A stretch of DNA of 64,000 nt from positions 1-64,000 of the forward strand of contig SVRQ01000002.1 in NCBI GenBank assembly GCA_015064725.1, given 5' to 3'. The position numbers were made by a program, and so were the translations under genes. Source of the DNA: Oscillospiraceae bacterium. Lineage in GTDB: Bacteria > Bacillota > Clostridia > Oscillospirales > CAG-272. Numbering within the stretch: position 1 is the stretch's first letter; every line of letters begins with the position of its first letter. This document shows positions 18,842 to 28,598 of the stretch, piece after piece. Under the pieces are notes generated by a model. The model made no database searches, had not been told where the DNA came from, and worked only from the letters and a program-made list of their open reading frames with translations.

Positions 18842-18959
18842 AGGCTCTCCCTTGGGGAGAGCACCCGGCGTAGGAGGGTGAGAGGGCGATATTCCTATGG
18901 TAAGCGCCCTCTCCGTCACGCTTCTCGTGCCACCTCCCCCAAAAAGGGGGGAGGTTTAA
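18842..18959. repeat. Dispersed palindromic intergenic repeat (CTCTCCCTTGGGGAGAG... CCTCCCCCAAAAAGGGGGGAGG)
   Basis: Two GC-rich hairpins flanking GAGAGGGCGATATT..GCCCTCTC. Confidence 0.6.
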
Positions 18960-19008
18960 CTTAAATGCTACGCATAATAATGGCGGTTTTCTTTCAGGAA
19001 AGAGCACC

Positions 19009-19335
19009 TCAGTCTGCAAATGCTTCTATATACTCATCCTTGTAAGAGTTGGGGTGGGGTATCACGCCGTCCTCAATATCTTTGAGATATTTGAAGTAAG
19101 CACCGATAACCGTATCTTCAAGCGTTATGCGCATAGCCGAGTTGATGGGATGGACGATATCGCGGTATGTGCCGTCGGGATTTTTTCTTGAGGGCATAAC
19201 AACGAAGAATTTGTCCCTTGCGTTGATGACCTTAACGTCATGAAGCGCGAGCATATTATCGAACGTGATGGATACAACTGCTTTCATAGGACCTTCGTCA
19301 AAAATTTTTCTGATTTTTACATCTGTGATCTGCAT
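19009..19335 (-). CDS. spoVG: Septation regulator SpoVG
   Basis: MQITDVKIRKIFDEGPMKAVVSITFDNMLALHDVKVINARDKFFVVMPSRK. Confidence 0.95.
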   Translation of the reverse strand: MQITDVKIRKIFDEGPMKAVVSITFDNMLALHDVKVINARDKFFVVMPSRKNPDGTYRDIVHPINSAMRITLEDTVIGAYFKYLKDIEDGVIPHPNSYKDEYIEAFAD

Positions 19336-19511
19336 TTGTGTTTTCTCCTTGAAATTGTTTATTTTTCATTGTTTGGCTATATTTTACTACCTAATTGTGA
19401 ACTTTATTCAAATGAATGGTTAGTAAATTTTAAATTTTTTTAAACATATGTGTGATTTTTGCGTTACATATATGTTAACGGTACATTTTTTTATAAAAAA
19501 GAGGTTTCAAT

Positions 19512-20885
19512 ATGTCTTTTGAAAAAACAACCGTTCTGCCGCAGGACGTGCGCACTTTCTTTTTTGTCGGCATCGGCGGAATAAGTATGTCTAGCATCGC
19601 TTTCGTGCTTGCATCCAAGGGATACACGGTGCGCGGCTCGGACAGAACGGAAAGCGATATGACGCAAAGGCTGCGCGATGCGGGCATAGAGGTATTTATA
19701 GGGCACGATGCAGCGCACGTAGAGGGCGCGGACGTCATCATATACACGGGTGCTGTGAATGAGCAGAATCCGGAGATAGCGGAAGCAAAGAAACGCGGCA
19801 TACCGCTTGTTTACCGTGCAGATGCCATCGGCTATCTTATGCAGAAATACAAAACGCGCATAGGTGTTTCCGGCTCCCACGGTAAATCCACCTGCACGGC
19901 GATGATCTCTCACATTCTTATCGCATCGGGAAAGGACCCCACGGTCATGTGCGGCGCGCAGACCGCGGAGATGGGCGGCGCGTACCGCGTCGGCAAAAGG
20001 GAAGATTTCGTTTTCGAGGCTTGCGAATATAAGGATTCGTTCCTCGGCTTTTTCCCCTCCGTTTCCGTTGTGCTGAATATAGACCTGGACCACACGGATT
20101 ATTTCACGGGCGGACTTGAACAGATAAAGGAGTCCTTCCGCCAATACGCATTGCTCGCCTTCGCGCAGGAGGAGCCGCTTGTGGTCTCCAATGCGGACGA
20201 CGGAAACACGGCGCGTGCGCTCTTCGGCGTTGAAAAAACGACCTTCGGTATAGTGAATGATGCGGATTTTTGCGCCGTTAACATTACCTATAACAACGGC
20301 TGCGCAGAGTTCGATATTGCAAGAAAAGGAGAGTTTTTTTGCCACGCCGCGCTCAGCGTGCCTGGCAGGCACAACGTGTATAACGCGCTTGCAGCGGCGG
20401 TTGCTTGCTTCCACGCGGGTGTCCTTCCTGCCGATATCGGAAAATATCTTTCCGATTTTGCGGGTCTTGCCAGAAGATTTGAGAAAAAAGGAAGCGTGAA
20501 CGGGGCAGACGTGTATATAGATTACGCGCACCACCCAAGGGAGATCGTTTCCTCCATAGCCGCGGCAAAAAAAATGACGCAGGGCAGGGTGATCTGCGTT
20601 TTCGAGCCGCATACCTATTCGCGCGCGTCTGCGCTGTTTTCGGAGTTTGCCGCGTCCTTTGCAGACTCGGATAAGACGTTTTTCGTCGATATTTATGCCG
20701 CGCGAGAGGTGAACACATACGGCGTTTCCTCCGCACAGCTTGCAGAAGCAACGGACGGCGGAGAATACACCCCCTCCTATGAGGATGCCGCGCGCAGACT
20801 GCGCGAGTATGCAAGAAAAGGCGATACGGTGCTTATACTCGGCGCGGGAACGGTGACCGAGGTGGCATCGATGCTTGCTTGTTAA
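19512..20885 (+). CDS. murC: UDP-N-acetylmuramate--L-alanine ligase
   Basis: FVGIGGISMSSIAFVLASKGYTVRGSD, GSHGKSTCTAMI, DYAHHPREI. Confidence 0.96.
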   Translation: MSFEKTTVLPQDVRTFFFVGIGGISMSSIAFVLASKGYTVRGSDRTESDMTQRLRDAGIEVFIGHDAAHVEGADVIIYTGAVNEQNPEIAEAKKRGIPLVYRADAIGYLMQKYKTRIGVSGSHGKSTCTAMISHILIASGKDPTVMCGAQTAEMGGAYRVGKREDFVFEACEYKDSFLGFFPSVSVVLNIDLDHTDYFTGGLEQIKESFRQYALLAFAQEEPLVVSNADDGNTARALFGVEKTTFGIVNDADFCAVNITYNNGCAEFDIARKGEFFCHAALSVPGRHNVYNALAAAVACFHAGVLPADIGKYLSDFAGLARRFEKKGSVNGADVYIDYAHHPREIVSSIAAAKKMTQGRVICVFEPHTYSRASALFSEFAASFADSDKTFFVDIYAAREVNTYGVSSAQLAEATDGGEYTPSYEDAARRLREYARKGDTVLILGAGTVTEVASMLAC

Positions 20886-21033
20886 GTTCTTCTGAAAATT
20901 TATGCAGTCAAAAGCGCAATTTTTGCGCTTTTGACGAATATTTTTGCAATTTTATGTTGACAAATCAGCACAGTTAAACTATAATTACACATACTATCCT
21001 ATTTAAAATTATATATTACGGAGGAAATAGAAA

Positions 21034-21891
21034 ATGAAAAAAATCATTAGCATTGTTCTCGCAGCAGCTCTTATGCTCTGCACACTTTTCGCTCTCGCTT
21101 CCTGCGGCGGCGCAAACTATAAGGTAGGCGTTCAGTCCGGTACAACAGGCTGGAGCTTTATGTCCGGTGACGCTGACTGGGGCTTTACAGGCTTCCCCAC
21201 GATCGACGTTGCTTCCTATGACAACGGTTCTCTTGCTGTTTCTGCTCTTAAAGCAGGCAACGTTGACTTCGTTGTAATCGACGCAGACGTTGCAAAGGCT
21301 CTCGTTGCTGAAAACGCCGGCACAAAGGTTATCGACATCGCTCTTACAACAGAATCCTACGGTATTGCTGTTGACAAGAAGCAGACAGAGCTTCTTGCAA
21401 GCATCAACGGTGTTCTCGCTTCCAAAAAAGCTGAGATCGACGCTATCTTCACAAAATATGCAAACGTTGACGACAGCAACGCTGCAAACTGGACAGGTGA
21501 CGTTATCCCCGCCGGTACATACGATTCTTCCAAGAACCAGCTCGTTGTTGCTACAAACGCAGCATTCGCTCCCTTTGAATTTACTGTAGGTAACGGCTTT
21601 GCAGGTATCGATATGGAGATCGCTAAGCTCGTTGCAGACGAACTCGGTATGGAGCTCGTTATCAAGGATATGGACTTCGATGCTATCACAACATCTCTCG
21701 GTGTAAACGGCATTGACGTTGGTATTGCAGCTATGACAATCAACCCTGCACGTCAGGAAGTTGTAAACTTCTCCGATTCCTACTACACAGACGCTTACCA
21801 GGTTATCATCGTTAAAGAAGGCGATACAACGTTTGACGCTTGCAAGACAACGGAAGACGTTCTCAAGACCTTCGACACTCTTTCCAAATAA
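21034..21891 (+). CDS. Amino-acid ABC transporter substrate-binding lipoprotein with apparently circularly permuted lobe order
   Basis: Lipobox LFALASC; lobe-2 sequence (KVGVQSGTTG...TESYGIAVDKKQTELLASINGVLASKKAEIDAIFTKY) precedes lobe-1 sequence (LVVATNAAFAPFEF...GIDVGIAAMTINPARQEVVNFSDSYY). Confidence 0.85.
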   Translation: MKKIISIVLAAALMLCTLFALASCGGANYKVGVQSGTTGWSFMSGDADWGFTGFPTIDVASYDNGSLAVSALKAGNVDFVVIDADVAKALVAENAGTKVIDIALTTESYGIAVDKKQTELLASINGVLASKKAEIDAIFTKYANVDDSNAANWTGDVIPAGTYDSSKNQLVVATNAAFAPFEFTVGNGFAGIDMEIAKLVADELGMELVIKDMDFDAITTSLGVNGIDVGIAAMTINPARQEVVNFSDSYYTDAYQVIIVKEGDTTFDACKTTEDVLKTFDTLSK

Positions 21892-22592
21892 TGCAAAAAG
21901 AGTGGGAATTATTTTACAGAAAATTCATAACGTACGGCGGTTATGAAAACGTATTGAACGGTCTTTGGATCACGGTTCAGATAGCCGTCCTCGGTCTTGT
22001 TATCGGTATCCTCATCGGTATGGTCATTGCCGTTATCAAGATGATACCCAAAAACAGGACTGCTCCGAAGATATTCTCGTTCATATGCGATATATACATA
22101 GGCTTCTTCCGCGGAACGCCTATCGTGGTTCAGCTTCTTATCGGTTATTTCGTACTTATGCCCGCACTCGGACTTAACCTTCCGAACGTAGCGGTTGCCA
22201 TTGCCGTTTTCGGTATGAACAGCGGCGCGTACGTTTCCGAAATTATGCGAAGCGGTATTCAGGCGGTCGATCCCGGTCAGCTGGAGGCTGCCCGTGCGCT
22301 CGGTCTTAATTACCCCACGTCTATGATAAAGGTAGTTATCCCCCAGGCTGTTAAGAATATTATGCCTACGCTCGGTAACGAATTTATCTCCCTTATTAAA
22401 GAAACGTCCGTTGTAAGCTTTATCGCCATCGTTGACCTTACAAAGGCCTTCAGACAGATAGGCGACTCCAACTACGAGTACATAATCCCGTATCTTATGC
22501 TTGCGGCCGTTTACCTTGTGATAGTTTATATCATCTCCCAACTTGTCAAACTCCTTGAAAGGAGGCTGAAAAAAGTTGATAGAAATAGTTAA
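21891..22592 (+). CDS. Amino-acid ABC transporter permease
   Basis: HisM/GlnP-type [51 protein letters not shown] overlaps the upstream TAA. Confidence 0.93.
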   Translation: MQKEWELFYRKFITYGGYENVLNGLWITVQIAVLGLVIGILIGMVIAVIKMIPKNRTAPKIFSFICDIYIGFFRGTPIVVQLLIGYFVLMPALGLNLPNVAVAIAVFGMNSGAYVSEIMRSGIQAVDPGQLEAARALGLNYPTSMIKVVIPQAVKNIMPTLGNEFISLIKETSVVSFIAIVDLTKAFRQIGDSNYEYIIPYLMLAAVYLVIVYIISQLVKLLERRLKKVDRNS

Positions 22593-23505
22593 TCTTACAA
22601 AGCAGTACGGCGACCACGTTGTTCTCAACAACATTTCCGCGACTATTGCGGACGGCGAAAAGGTTGCCATAGTAGGTCCTTCCGGCGGCGGTAAGAGCAC
22701 GCTTTTGCGTTGCCTTAACTGTATGGAAGAGCCCACAAGCGGCGAGGTTCACTTCGACGGAAAGCTCGTTTCGGACCTTGACCCGTATCTTCACGATGAG
22801 CTTATCGTTGCTTCAAAAACCTTTAAAAAGGTTTTTGCCAAGATCGTTCTTGAAAATCCCGCACTTACCGAGGATGAAGCAAGAAGCGCCGCTGTATTTA
22901 AGATAAAAGCAGAAAAGCTTCTTCGCAAAAACGAAGGCTCTGCTTTCAAAAAGGAATTCAAACGCATTGAAAAGGAGATCGCCATAGACCTCAATATCGC
23001 CCGCCGCGATATCGGTATGGTGTTCCAGCACTTTAACCTTTTCAATAACCTTACGGTTATGGAAAACCTCACGCTCGCTCCCGTTCACCTCAAGCTCAAA
23101 ACGAAAGAGGAAGCGGAAGCAAAGGCAACGGAGCTTTTGCACCGTATAGGTCTTTACGATAAAAAAGATGCGTATCCCTCCACCCTTTCGGGCGGTCAGA
23201 AGCAGCGTATCGCCATCATCCGTGCGCTTGCTATGAATCCGAAGGTAATGCTCTTTGACGAACCGACGAGCGCGCTCGACCCCGAAATGGTAGGCGAGGT
23301 TCTCGATCTTATCAAGCAGCTTGCGGACGAGGGTATGACGATGGTCATCGTAACTCACGAAATGGGATTTGCACGCGAGGTTGCAACGAGAATGCTTTTC
23401 GTTGCGGACGGCGACATCCGCGAAAGCGCGCCCCCCGCAGAGTTCTTCGACTCTCCCAAGCATCCCAGACTTAAAGAGTTCCTTTCCAAGGTTATAAAGA
23501 ACTAA
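22576..23505 (+). CDS. Amino-acid ABC transporter ATP-binding protein with ~65-aa insertion before the Q-loop
   Basis: Walker [39 protein letters not shown]; extra helical segment between GKLVSDLDP and [12 protein letters not shown] start. Confidence 0.93.
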   Translation: MIEIVNLTKQYGDHVVLNNISATIADGEKVAIVGPSGGGKSTLLRCLNCMEEPTSGEVHFDGKLVSDLDPYLHDELIVASKTFKKVFAKIVLENPALTEDEARSAAVFKIKAEKLLRKNEGSAFKKEFKRIEKEIAIDLNIARRDIGMVFQHFNLFNNLTVMENLTLAPVHLKLKTKEEAEAKATELLHRIGLYDKKDAYPSTLSGGQKQRIAIIRALAMNPKVMLFDEPTSALDPEMVGEVLDLIKQLADEGMTMVIVTHEMGFAREVATRMLFVADGDIRESAPPAEFFDSPKHPRLKEFLSKVIKN

Positions 23506-23510
23506 GAAAA

Positions 23511-23535
23511 AACCGCTCGAAAGAGCGGTTTTCTT
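23511..23535 (+). terminator. Intrinsic terminator of the ABC transporter operon
   Basis: AAAACCGCTC-gaaa-GAGCGGTTTTCTTTT. Confidence 0.85.
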
Positions 23536-23668
23536 TTGTTTTAACTGTAATTAGCCTTCCCCTCCGGGGAGGGGGGAGCGCTTTGCGGTGGATGAGGTGA
23601 AGAAAAAATGTTAAAATTCGCAGAGTTTTAAATAAAGAGGTAAAAACGCCCAAGCGTTTTTAAGAGGA

Positions 23669-24171
23669 GTTAAAACGCTTTGCGTTTTAACAAATTTATT
23701 TTATACCGCTTTTTCTTGTTTAAAGAAAAAGCTCGCAAAAAGATAAAAAACCGTTCCGGTTTATCGTTATCGAAAAGTTAAATGGTTCGGTATCGGCTAC
23801 CGCACATTTTTCACTCGCAAGCTCGCAAAAAACGCACGGAATCCCGCCGAGGTCATTTGCTCTGCTGCTTTTAACTGAGCGCGTGATAACAAAGAGATAG
23901 TTTTGATTAAAAATATCACGCGGCTTTACAAAACTCAGAACTTGCTTCCCTACGTTCGAGTTGAGCGCAAATACATCGACTATTGAAGTGAATTTTTTTC
24001 GCAAACTGCACGTCGATGTGTGCAGCGCGATTGTTTGAGAACGATATATAAACCCCAAGTCAGAACAAGCGGATAAAGCGAAGGGCTTTTTGCTTCTTTT
24101 TGTCACTTTTTCTTTCAAAAAGAAAAAGTGAGTATAATAAATATTTTTGTTAAAATACAACGTGTTTTAAC
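23669..24171 (+). repeat. ~0.5 kb non-coding element, copy B
   Basis: Starts GTTAAAACGCTTTGCGTTTTAAC..TTTTATACCGCTTTTTCTTGTTTAAAG, ends TTTTTGCTTCTTTTTGTCACTTTTTCTTTCAAAAAGAAAAAGTGA..GTTAAAATACAACGTGTTTTAAC; homologous to the reverse complement of 16774-17388. Confidence 0.75.
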
Positions 24172-24210
24172 GCAAAAAAACAAGACCTTCGGGGTCTTGT
24201 TTTTGCGGTT

Positions 24211-25491
24211 TTATTCCATAAAGTCCATTATATCAAGACCCATCATAGGCATAAGTCTTGTTATAAGCAAGCGATAGCGCATATAGCTGTGGTAACGGAG
24301 AGCGTTTTCAAGAAGCTCCTCTCCAACGTTAACTTCTTCGGGCGTGGTTGCAGCACCCGCTGCTTTCATAAGCTTCATAAGATGCTCGTCCGAGGGAAGT
24401 GTTTCAAGTATTATCTTGCGTATTTCGGGCCAGAGTGCCTTGAGCTTTTCGGGGTCAACCTTATCCGTGATGGTGGGGGAGTTGACTCTCTTTACGTCCG
24501 CGTGCATACATTCATCGTATTTGGAGTAAACAACGTCCCAATCCGTGGGGTCTTTCGTGGGGTTTATCTCCTCCACGCGCTCTGCAAGGTTGCGGTATGC
24601 GCGGTTGAGAAGTACCGTGACAACGCCAACTTTTTTGCCGTGGAATTCGGGCCAAATGCCGCGGTTTACCTTGTAACATTCAAGGTAGTGGGAAACAACG
24701 TGCTCCGCACCGGAAGCAGGACGGGAGCATCCCGCAAGCTTCATTGCAAGGCCTGTGAGAACGAGGGATTCCATAACCGCGCCCGCGGCTTCCTCGCTGT
24801 TTTCGCAGATCTTGTCCGCAAGGGCAGAGATCTTTTCAACGGCTTCCTTTGTGATGGCGGCTACGTTTTCGCAGTAATATTCGCCGATAAGCAGATTTGC
24901 TATCTTCCATTCCGCAAGACCTACGTATTTTGCGACCATATCGCCAAAGCCGGAGGCTTTAAGCTCTGCGGGGGAGGCGGCAAGCACCTTTGTATCGCCA
25001 ATGATAACAAGCGGCTGTTCCGCCTGCCAGGATTCTTTGAAATTATTTTTGATGATGGGTGCTGTATCGGAAGCAAAGCCGTCCATACTGGGCGCGGTTG
25101 CGAAGATACAGAACTTTTTGTCCGCCTGATATGCCGTTACGCGGCAGATATCGTTGAGCGAGCCAGTGCCGACGGAGATGATGCCCTTCACATCCTTGGA
25201 AAGCTCAAGAAGCTCTTCCACCTGCTCCGCACGCGCGTACATAAGGTTGTCGTAGATTTTTTCTTTAACGGCAAAGCCTGCCTCGTGAAGGCTTTCGCGC
25301 ACGCCGCTTGCCGCGGATATCGTGTTTTCGTCCGCAACGAGAAGAAGCTCGTCCTCAAAGCCGTTGTCACGCAGTATCTTACCCGTGTTCTTTGTAATTC
25401 CGCTGCCTATTTCTATGGCTTTGGTGAAAAATGTATGTTTTTTGCCGCAGGGGCAGTTTTCGAGTTTGGAAAGAATTTTGTTAAGATCCAT
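24211..25491 (-). CDS. sn-Glycerol-1-phosphate dehydrogenase (AraM/EgsA-like)
   Basis: CPCGKKHTF N-terminus, GTGSLNDICR, ATAPSMDGFAS, SRPASGAEHVVSHYLE. Confidence 0.88.
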   Translation of the reverse strand: MDLNKILSKLENCPCGKKHTFFTKAIEIGSGITKNTGKILRDNGFEDELLLVADENTISAASGVRESLHEAGFAVKEKIYDNLMYARAEQVEELLELSKDVKGIISVGTGSLNDICRVTAYQADKKFCIFATAPSMDGFASDTAPIIKNNFKESWQAEQPLVIIGDTKVLAASPAELKASGFGDMVAKYVGLAEWKIANLLIGEYYCENVAAITKEAVEKISALADKICENSEEAAGAVMESLVLTGLAMKLAGCSRPASGAEHVVSHYLECYKVNRGIWPEFHGKKVGVVTVLLNRAYRNLAERVEEINPTKDPTDWDVVYSKYDECMHADVKRVNSPTITDKVDPEKLKALWPEIRKIILETLPSDEHLMKLMKAAGAATTPEEVNVGEELLENALRYHSYMRYRLLITRLMPMMGLDIMDFME

Positions 25492-25650
25492 AAAAATCAC
25501 CCTCAATTTAAGTTTCTATAATAAAAGTGTACTTTAAAAACGGCAACTTGTCAAGCAAATGTAAACAAAATTAACTTTCTTTCTTTTCCTATTGTGTTTT
25601 GTGTATTTTTATGATAAAATACAGCATAACGTTTTGAAAGGAGAAAGAAA

Positions 25651-26502
25651 ATGGTTTTTCGTGCAAAGCGTACCTCGGAGAATATGGCGCTTGCGCTTTT
25701 TTGCGCCGTTATCCTTTATTTTATACACGGTTTTATGAGCGAAATATCCTTCGGAGCGATAGAGGATAAGCTTATATCCCTCGTCTTCGCGGCAATGCGT
25801 CTGCTGATCCCGGTGCTTGTATTTACGGGATTGCAAAAAAATGCCCGATTCGAGAAAATATCGCTTGAGAGCTCGCCAAAGCAACCCGTTATATCCAATA
25901 TAAGAATAACGTTTATCGGCTTTTCCGTTGTGTTCGTATTCGGCATTTTTTACGGAATGGCGTTTCCGTCTGCGGCAGTATCATATGCTTATACCGATCC
26001 GATCTCGATGATCTTGACGTTTGTGTCTGCCGTTGCCGTCCCTGCTTTCCTTGAGGAATATCTTTACAGAGAGCTTTTTTGCAGGGAGCTGACCGTTCAC
26101 GGCAACCTTTTTGCTATTATCAGCTCGGCTCTTCTCTTCGGACTTATGCATTTTTCCTATTACTCTTTCCCGTATGCCTTTATATGCGGTCTTGTGATAG
26201 GCTTTGTGTATTTGAAGACCGGCTCCGTCAAATATACGATTGCGCTGCATTTTGCCCAAAATCTTTTTTCATACGTCCTTTCCGTTATCGGCTCGCTCGT
26301 TGCCGGGGATATATACTTTAAAATACTTATGGGAACGGTCGTTGTCGTAAGTGCTGCGGCACTTCCGACGGTGTATTTCCTTATCCCGAGCAATTACGGA
26401 AAATTTACCGAAAAGGAATACGGAAACGTCACCTCCTCTGCGTTTCTCACGTTCCCGATGGTGATCCTCATTGCCTGCATCCTTATACTTAATTTCATAT
26501 GA
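25651..26502 (+). CDS. CPBP family (Abi/CAAX-like) intramembrane metalloprotease
   Basis: EEYLYRELFCREL, SSALLFGLMHFSYYSFPYAFICGLVIGFVYLKTGS, HFAQNLFS. Confidence 0.9.
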   Translation: MVFRAKRTSENMALALFCAVILYFIHGFMSEISFGAIEDKLISLVFAAMRLLIPVLVFTGLQKNARFEKISLESSPKQPVISNIRITFIGFSVVFVFGIFYGMAFPSAAVSYAYTDPISMILTFVSAVAVPAFLEEYLYRELFCRELTVHGNLFAIISSALLFGLMHFSYYSFPYAFICGLVIGFVYLKTGSVKYTIALHFAQNLFSYVLSVIGSLVAGDIYFKILMGTVVVVSAAALPTVYFLIPSNYGKFTEKEYGNVTSSAFLTFPMVILIACILILNFI

Positions 26503-27017
26503 CGGAAAAGGCTTTGGATGAACAGACCCTGAACCGTTTTATGGGTCTTGCCATAGAGGAGGCAAAAAAATCTCTTGCGCTTGTGGAGGTGCCTGTCGGT
26601 GCCGTTGTCGTGTGCGAGGGAGAGGTGGTGTCTGCGGCGTACAACACCAGAGAAACGGAGAAAAACGCCGTAAATCACGCAGAGCTGCTTGCAATATCCG
26701 CCGCCTGCCAAAAGCTTGGCGGATGGCGTCTTCACAAATGCGACCTGTACGTGACCCTGGAGCCTTGCCCTATGTGTGCGGGCGCGATAGTCAACTCCAG
26801 GATAAAGAGGGTCGTGTTCGGCGCGAAGGACCCGAAAAGCGGTGCTTTCGGCTCTGTTATCGATCTCAACGCGCATCCCTTCAATCATAAGCCCGAAATT
26901 ATAAGCGGCGTGCGGGAAGAGGAATGTGCGGCGATGCTTTCGGATTTTTTCCGCGCCCTGAGGGAAAAAAATAATTATGACAAAAAAATCCGAAATTCTG
27001 CACAGCACAAGGATTAA
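26499..27017 (+). CDS. tadA: tRNA-specific adenosine deaminase
   Basis: HAELLAISAACQKLGGWRLHKCDLYVTLEPCPMCAGAIVNSRIKRVVFGAKDPKSGA; ATGA overlap with upstream gene. Confidence 0.93.
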   Translation: MTEKALDEQTLNRFMGLAIEEAKKSLALVEVPVGAVVVCEGEVVSAAYNTRETEKNAVNHAELLAISAACQKLGGWRLHKCDLYVTLEPCPMCAGAIVNSRIKRVVFGAKDPKSGAFGSVIDLNAHPFNHKPEIISGVREEECAAMLSDFFRALREKNNYDKKIRNSAQHKD

Positions 27018-27219
27018 CTTGCATAAAAATGCAGTATGAAGTAAAAAACTGATGTAAAAAGGTTTTAAAATATACTTGAATTTTTAATACCCTTGTGTTA
27101 TACTATGACTACGATTTAATAAAAATTTTCTTTTTTGATTTTTGTTTTGATACGAAACAAAAAAGAAGGACGCTTTTGCGGTTTCCAACCCGCATAAAAA
27201 AATATTAAGGAGAGAAAAA

Positions 27220-28524
27220 ATGAAGAAAGAAATCAGAAGAATCGCACTCGTTTTCGCTGTTATTTTCACATTTATGGCAGTAAGCTTTTGCTTGGTTTCC
27301 TGCGGTGACGGCGGCGCAGACAGCACAACAAAAAATCCCGTTCTTCCCACCCTTACAACAGGCGGAGATGCAACAACGGGAGGCACAACATCCGCAAACA
27401 CAACTACAACCAATAACGTTGTTCCCGGTACAAGCGGCACAACGACAACACCTGTTACACCCCCCACAGGCGAATATGTAAACCCCCTTACGGGTCTTAA
27501 AACTACATATGATGCTTCCCAGAAGCGTCCCGTTGCCATCGTAGTTGACAACATCGGTCTTGCTCTTGCACACCAGACAGGTCTTAACCAGGCAGACGTT
27601 CTTTACGAAACACTCGTTGCTCCCGGCATCACACGTTTCCTTATGGTAGTTTCCAACTACACAAACCTTTCCAACGTTTGCAACGTTCGTTCCGCAAGAA
27701 TCTTCCACATCGACCTTGCCGCTAACCACAATGCTATCCTCGTTTGCCACGGTGGTTCTACATACGAAGCTTTCGCAACGGTTGCTTCTATGCGTCTTGG
27801 CGGTGCTTGGAACGAAGAGCTTGGCAAGAATACATACGGCTACATCAACACAAAGGATGAATACGCTTTCGGTACACAGGAAGGCGGCCTTAAATACGGT
27901 ACTATCAAGTATTACACAGGCGCATACAACTCCGGTCGTGTTGACCTTAAATACGATACACTCGTTACTGCAGGCGCGCTTATCGCAACACTCCAGTCCA
28001 ACACGAGCCGCTTCCGTCTTTCCGGCAACTCCGTTGACGGCTTGACAAAGCAGTCCCTCAAGTTTGCAGCCGCAGGCACGGAAAGCGCTGTTATGAACGG
28101 TGCAAGCACAGCTACAAACGTTATCCTCAACTTCACGATGGACAACTTTGAAGGCGACAAGAACGTTTCCTATATGCTCAAGAACGGCAAATACTACCGT
28201 TACCAGAACGGCACAGCTCATACAGACTCCGTTACAGGCGAACAGCTCTGCTTCACAAACCTCGTTACGCTCTTTACAGACGTTACAAGAGTTCAGGGTA
28301 CTATTGAAGACCCCAACGTAGCTTCCGTAAGAACAACAGGTTCCGGCTCCGGCTACTACTTCTACAACGGTAAGTGCATCCCGATCAACTGGAGCAAGCT
28401 TACAGGCGACAGCGCACTCGTTCTTACAACGATTACGGGCGCAGAGCTCACACTTGCAACAGGTAACACATACATCGCTTACCTCGATAACACAAACACT
28501 TCTTCCGCTGTTATCTACAACTGA
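27220..28524 (+). CDS. DUF3048 family secreted lipoprotein (YerB-like)
   Basis: Lipobox VSFCLVSC, Thr-rich linker, RPVAIVVDNIGLALAHQTGLNQADVLYETLVAPGITRFLMVVSN...VRSARIFHID. Confidence 0.88.
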   Translation: MKKEIRRIALVFAVIFTFMAVSFCLVSCGDGGADSTTKNPVLPTLTTGGDATTGGTTSANTTTTNNVVPGTSGTTTTPVTPPTGEYVNPLTGLKTTYDASQKRPVAIVVDNIGLALAHQTGLNQADVLYETLVAPGITRFLMVVSNYTNLSNVCNVRSARIFHIDLAANHNAILVCHGGSTYEAFATVASMRLGGAWNEELGKNTYGYINTKDEYAFGTQEGGLKYGTIKYYTGAYNSGRVDLKYDTLVTAGALIATLQSNTSRFRLSGNSVDGLTKQSLKFAAAGTESAVMNGASTATNVILNFTMDNFEGDKNVSYMLKNGKYYRYQNGTAHTDSVTGEQLCFTNLVTLFTDVTRVQGTIEDPNVASVRTTGSGSGYYFYNGKCIPINWSKLTGDSALVLTTITGAELTLATGNTYIAYLDNTNTSSAVIYN

Positions 28525-28540
28525 TAAGTAAATAATAAAA

Positions 28541-28567
28541 GGCACTTCAAAATGAAGTGCCTTTTTT
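28541..28567 (+). terminator. Intrinsic terminator after the DUF3048 gene
   Basis: GGCACTTCA-aaa-TGAAGTGCC-TTTTTT. Confidence 0.88.
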
Positions 28568-28598
28568 ATGTTTTGAAGAAATCGAGCAAAGCGCGATC

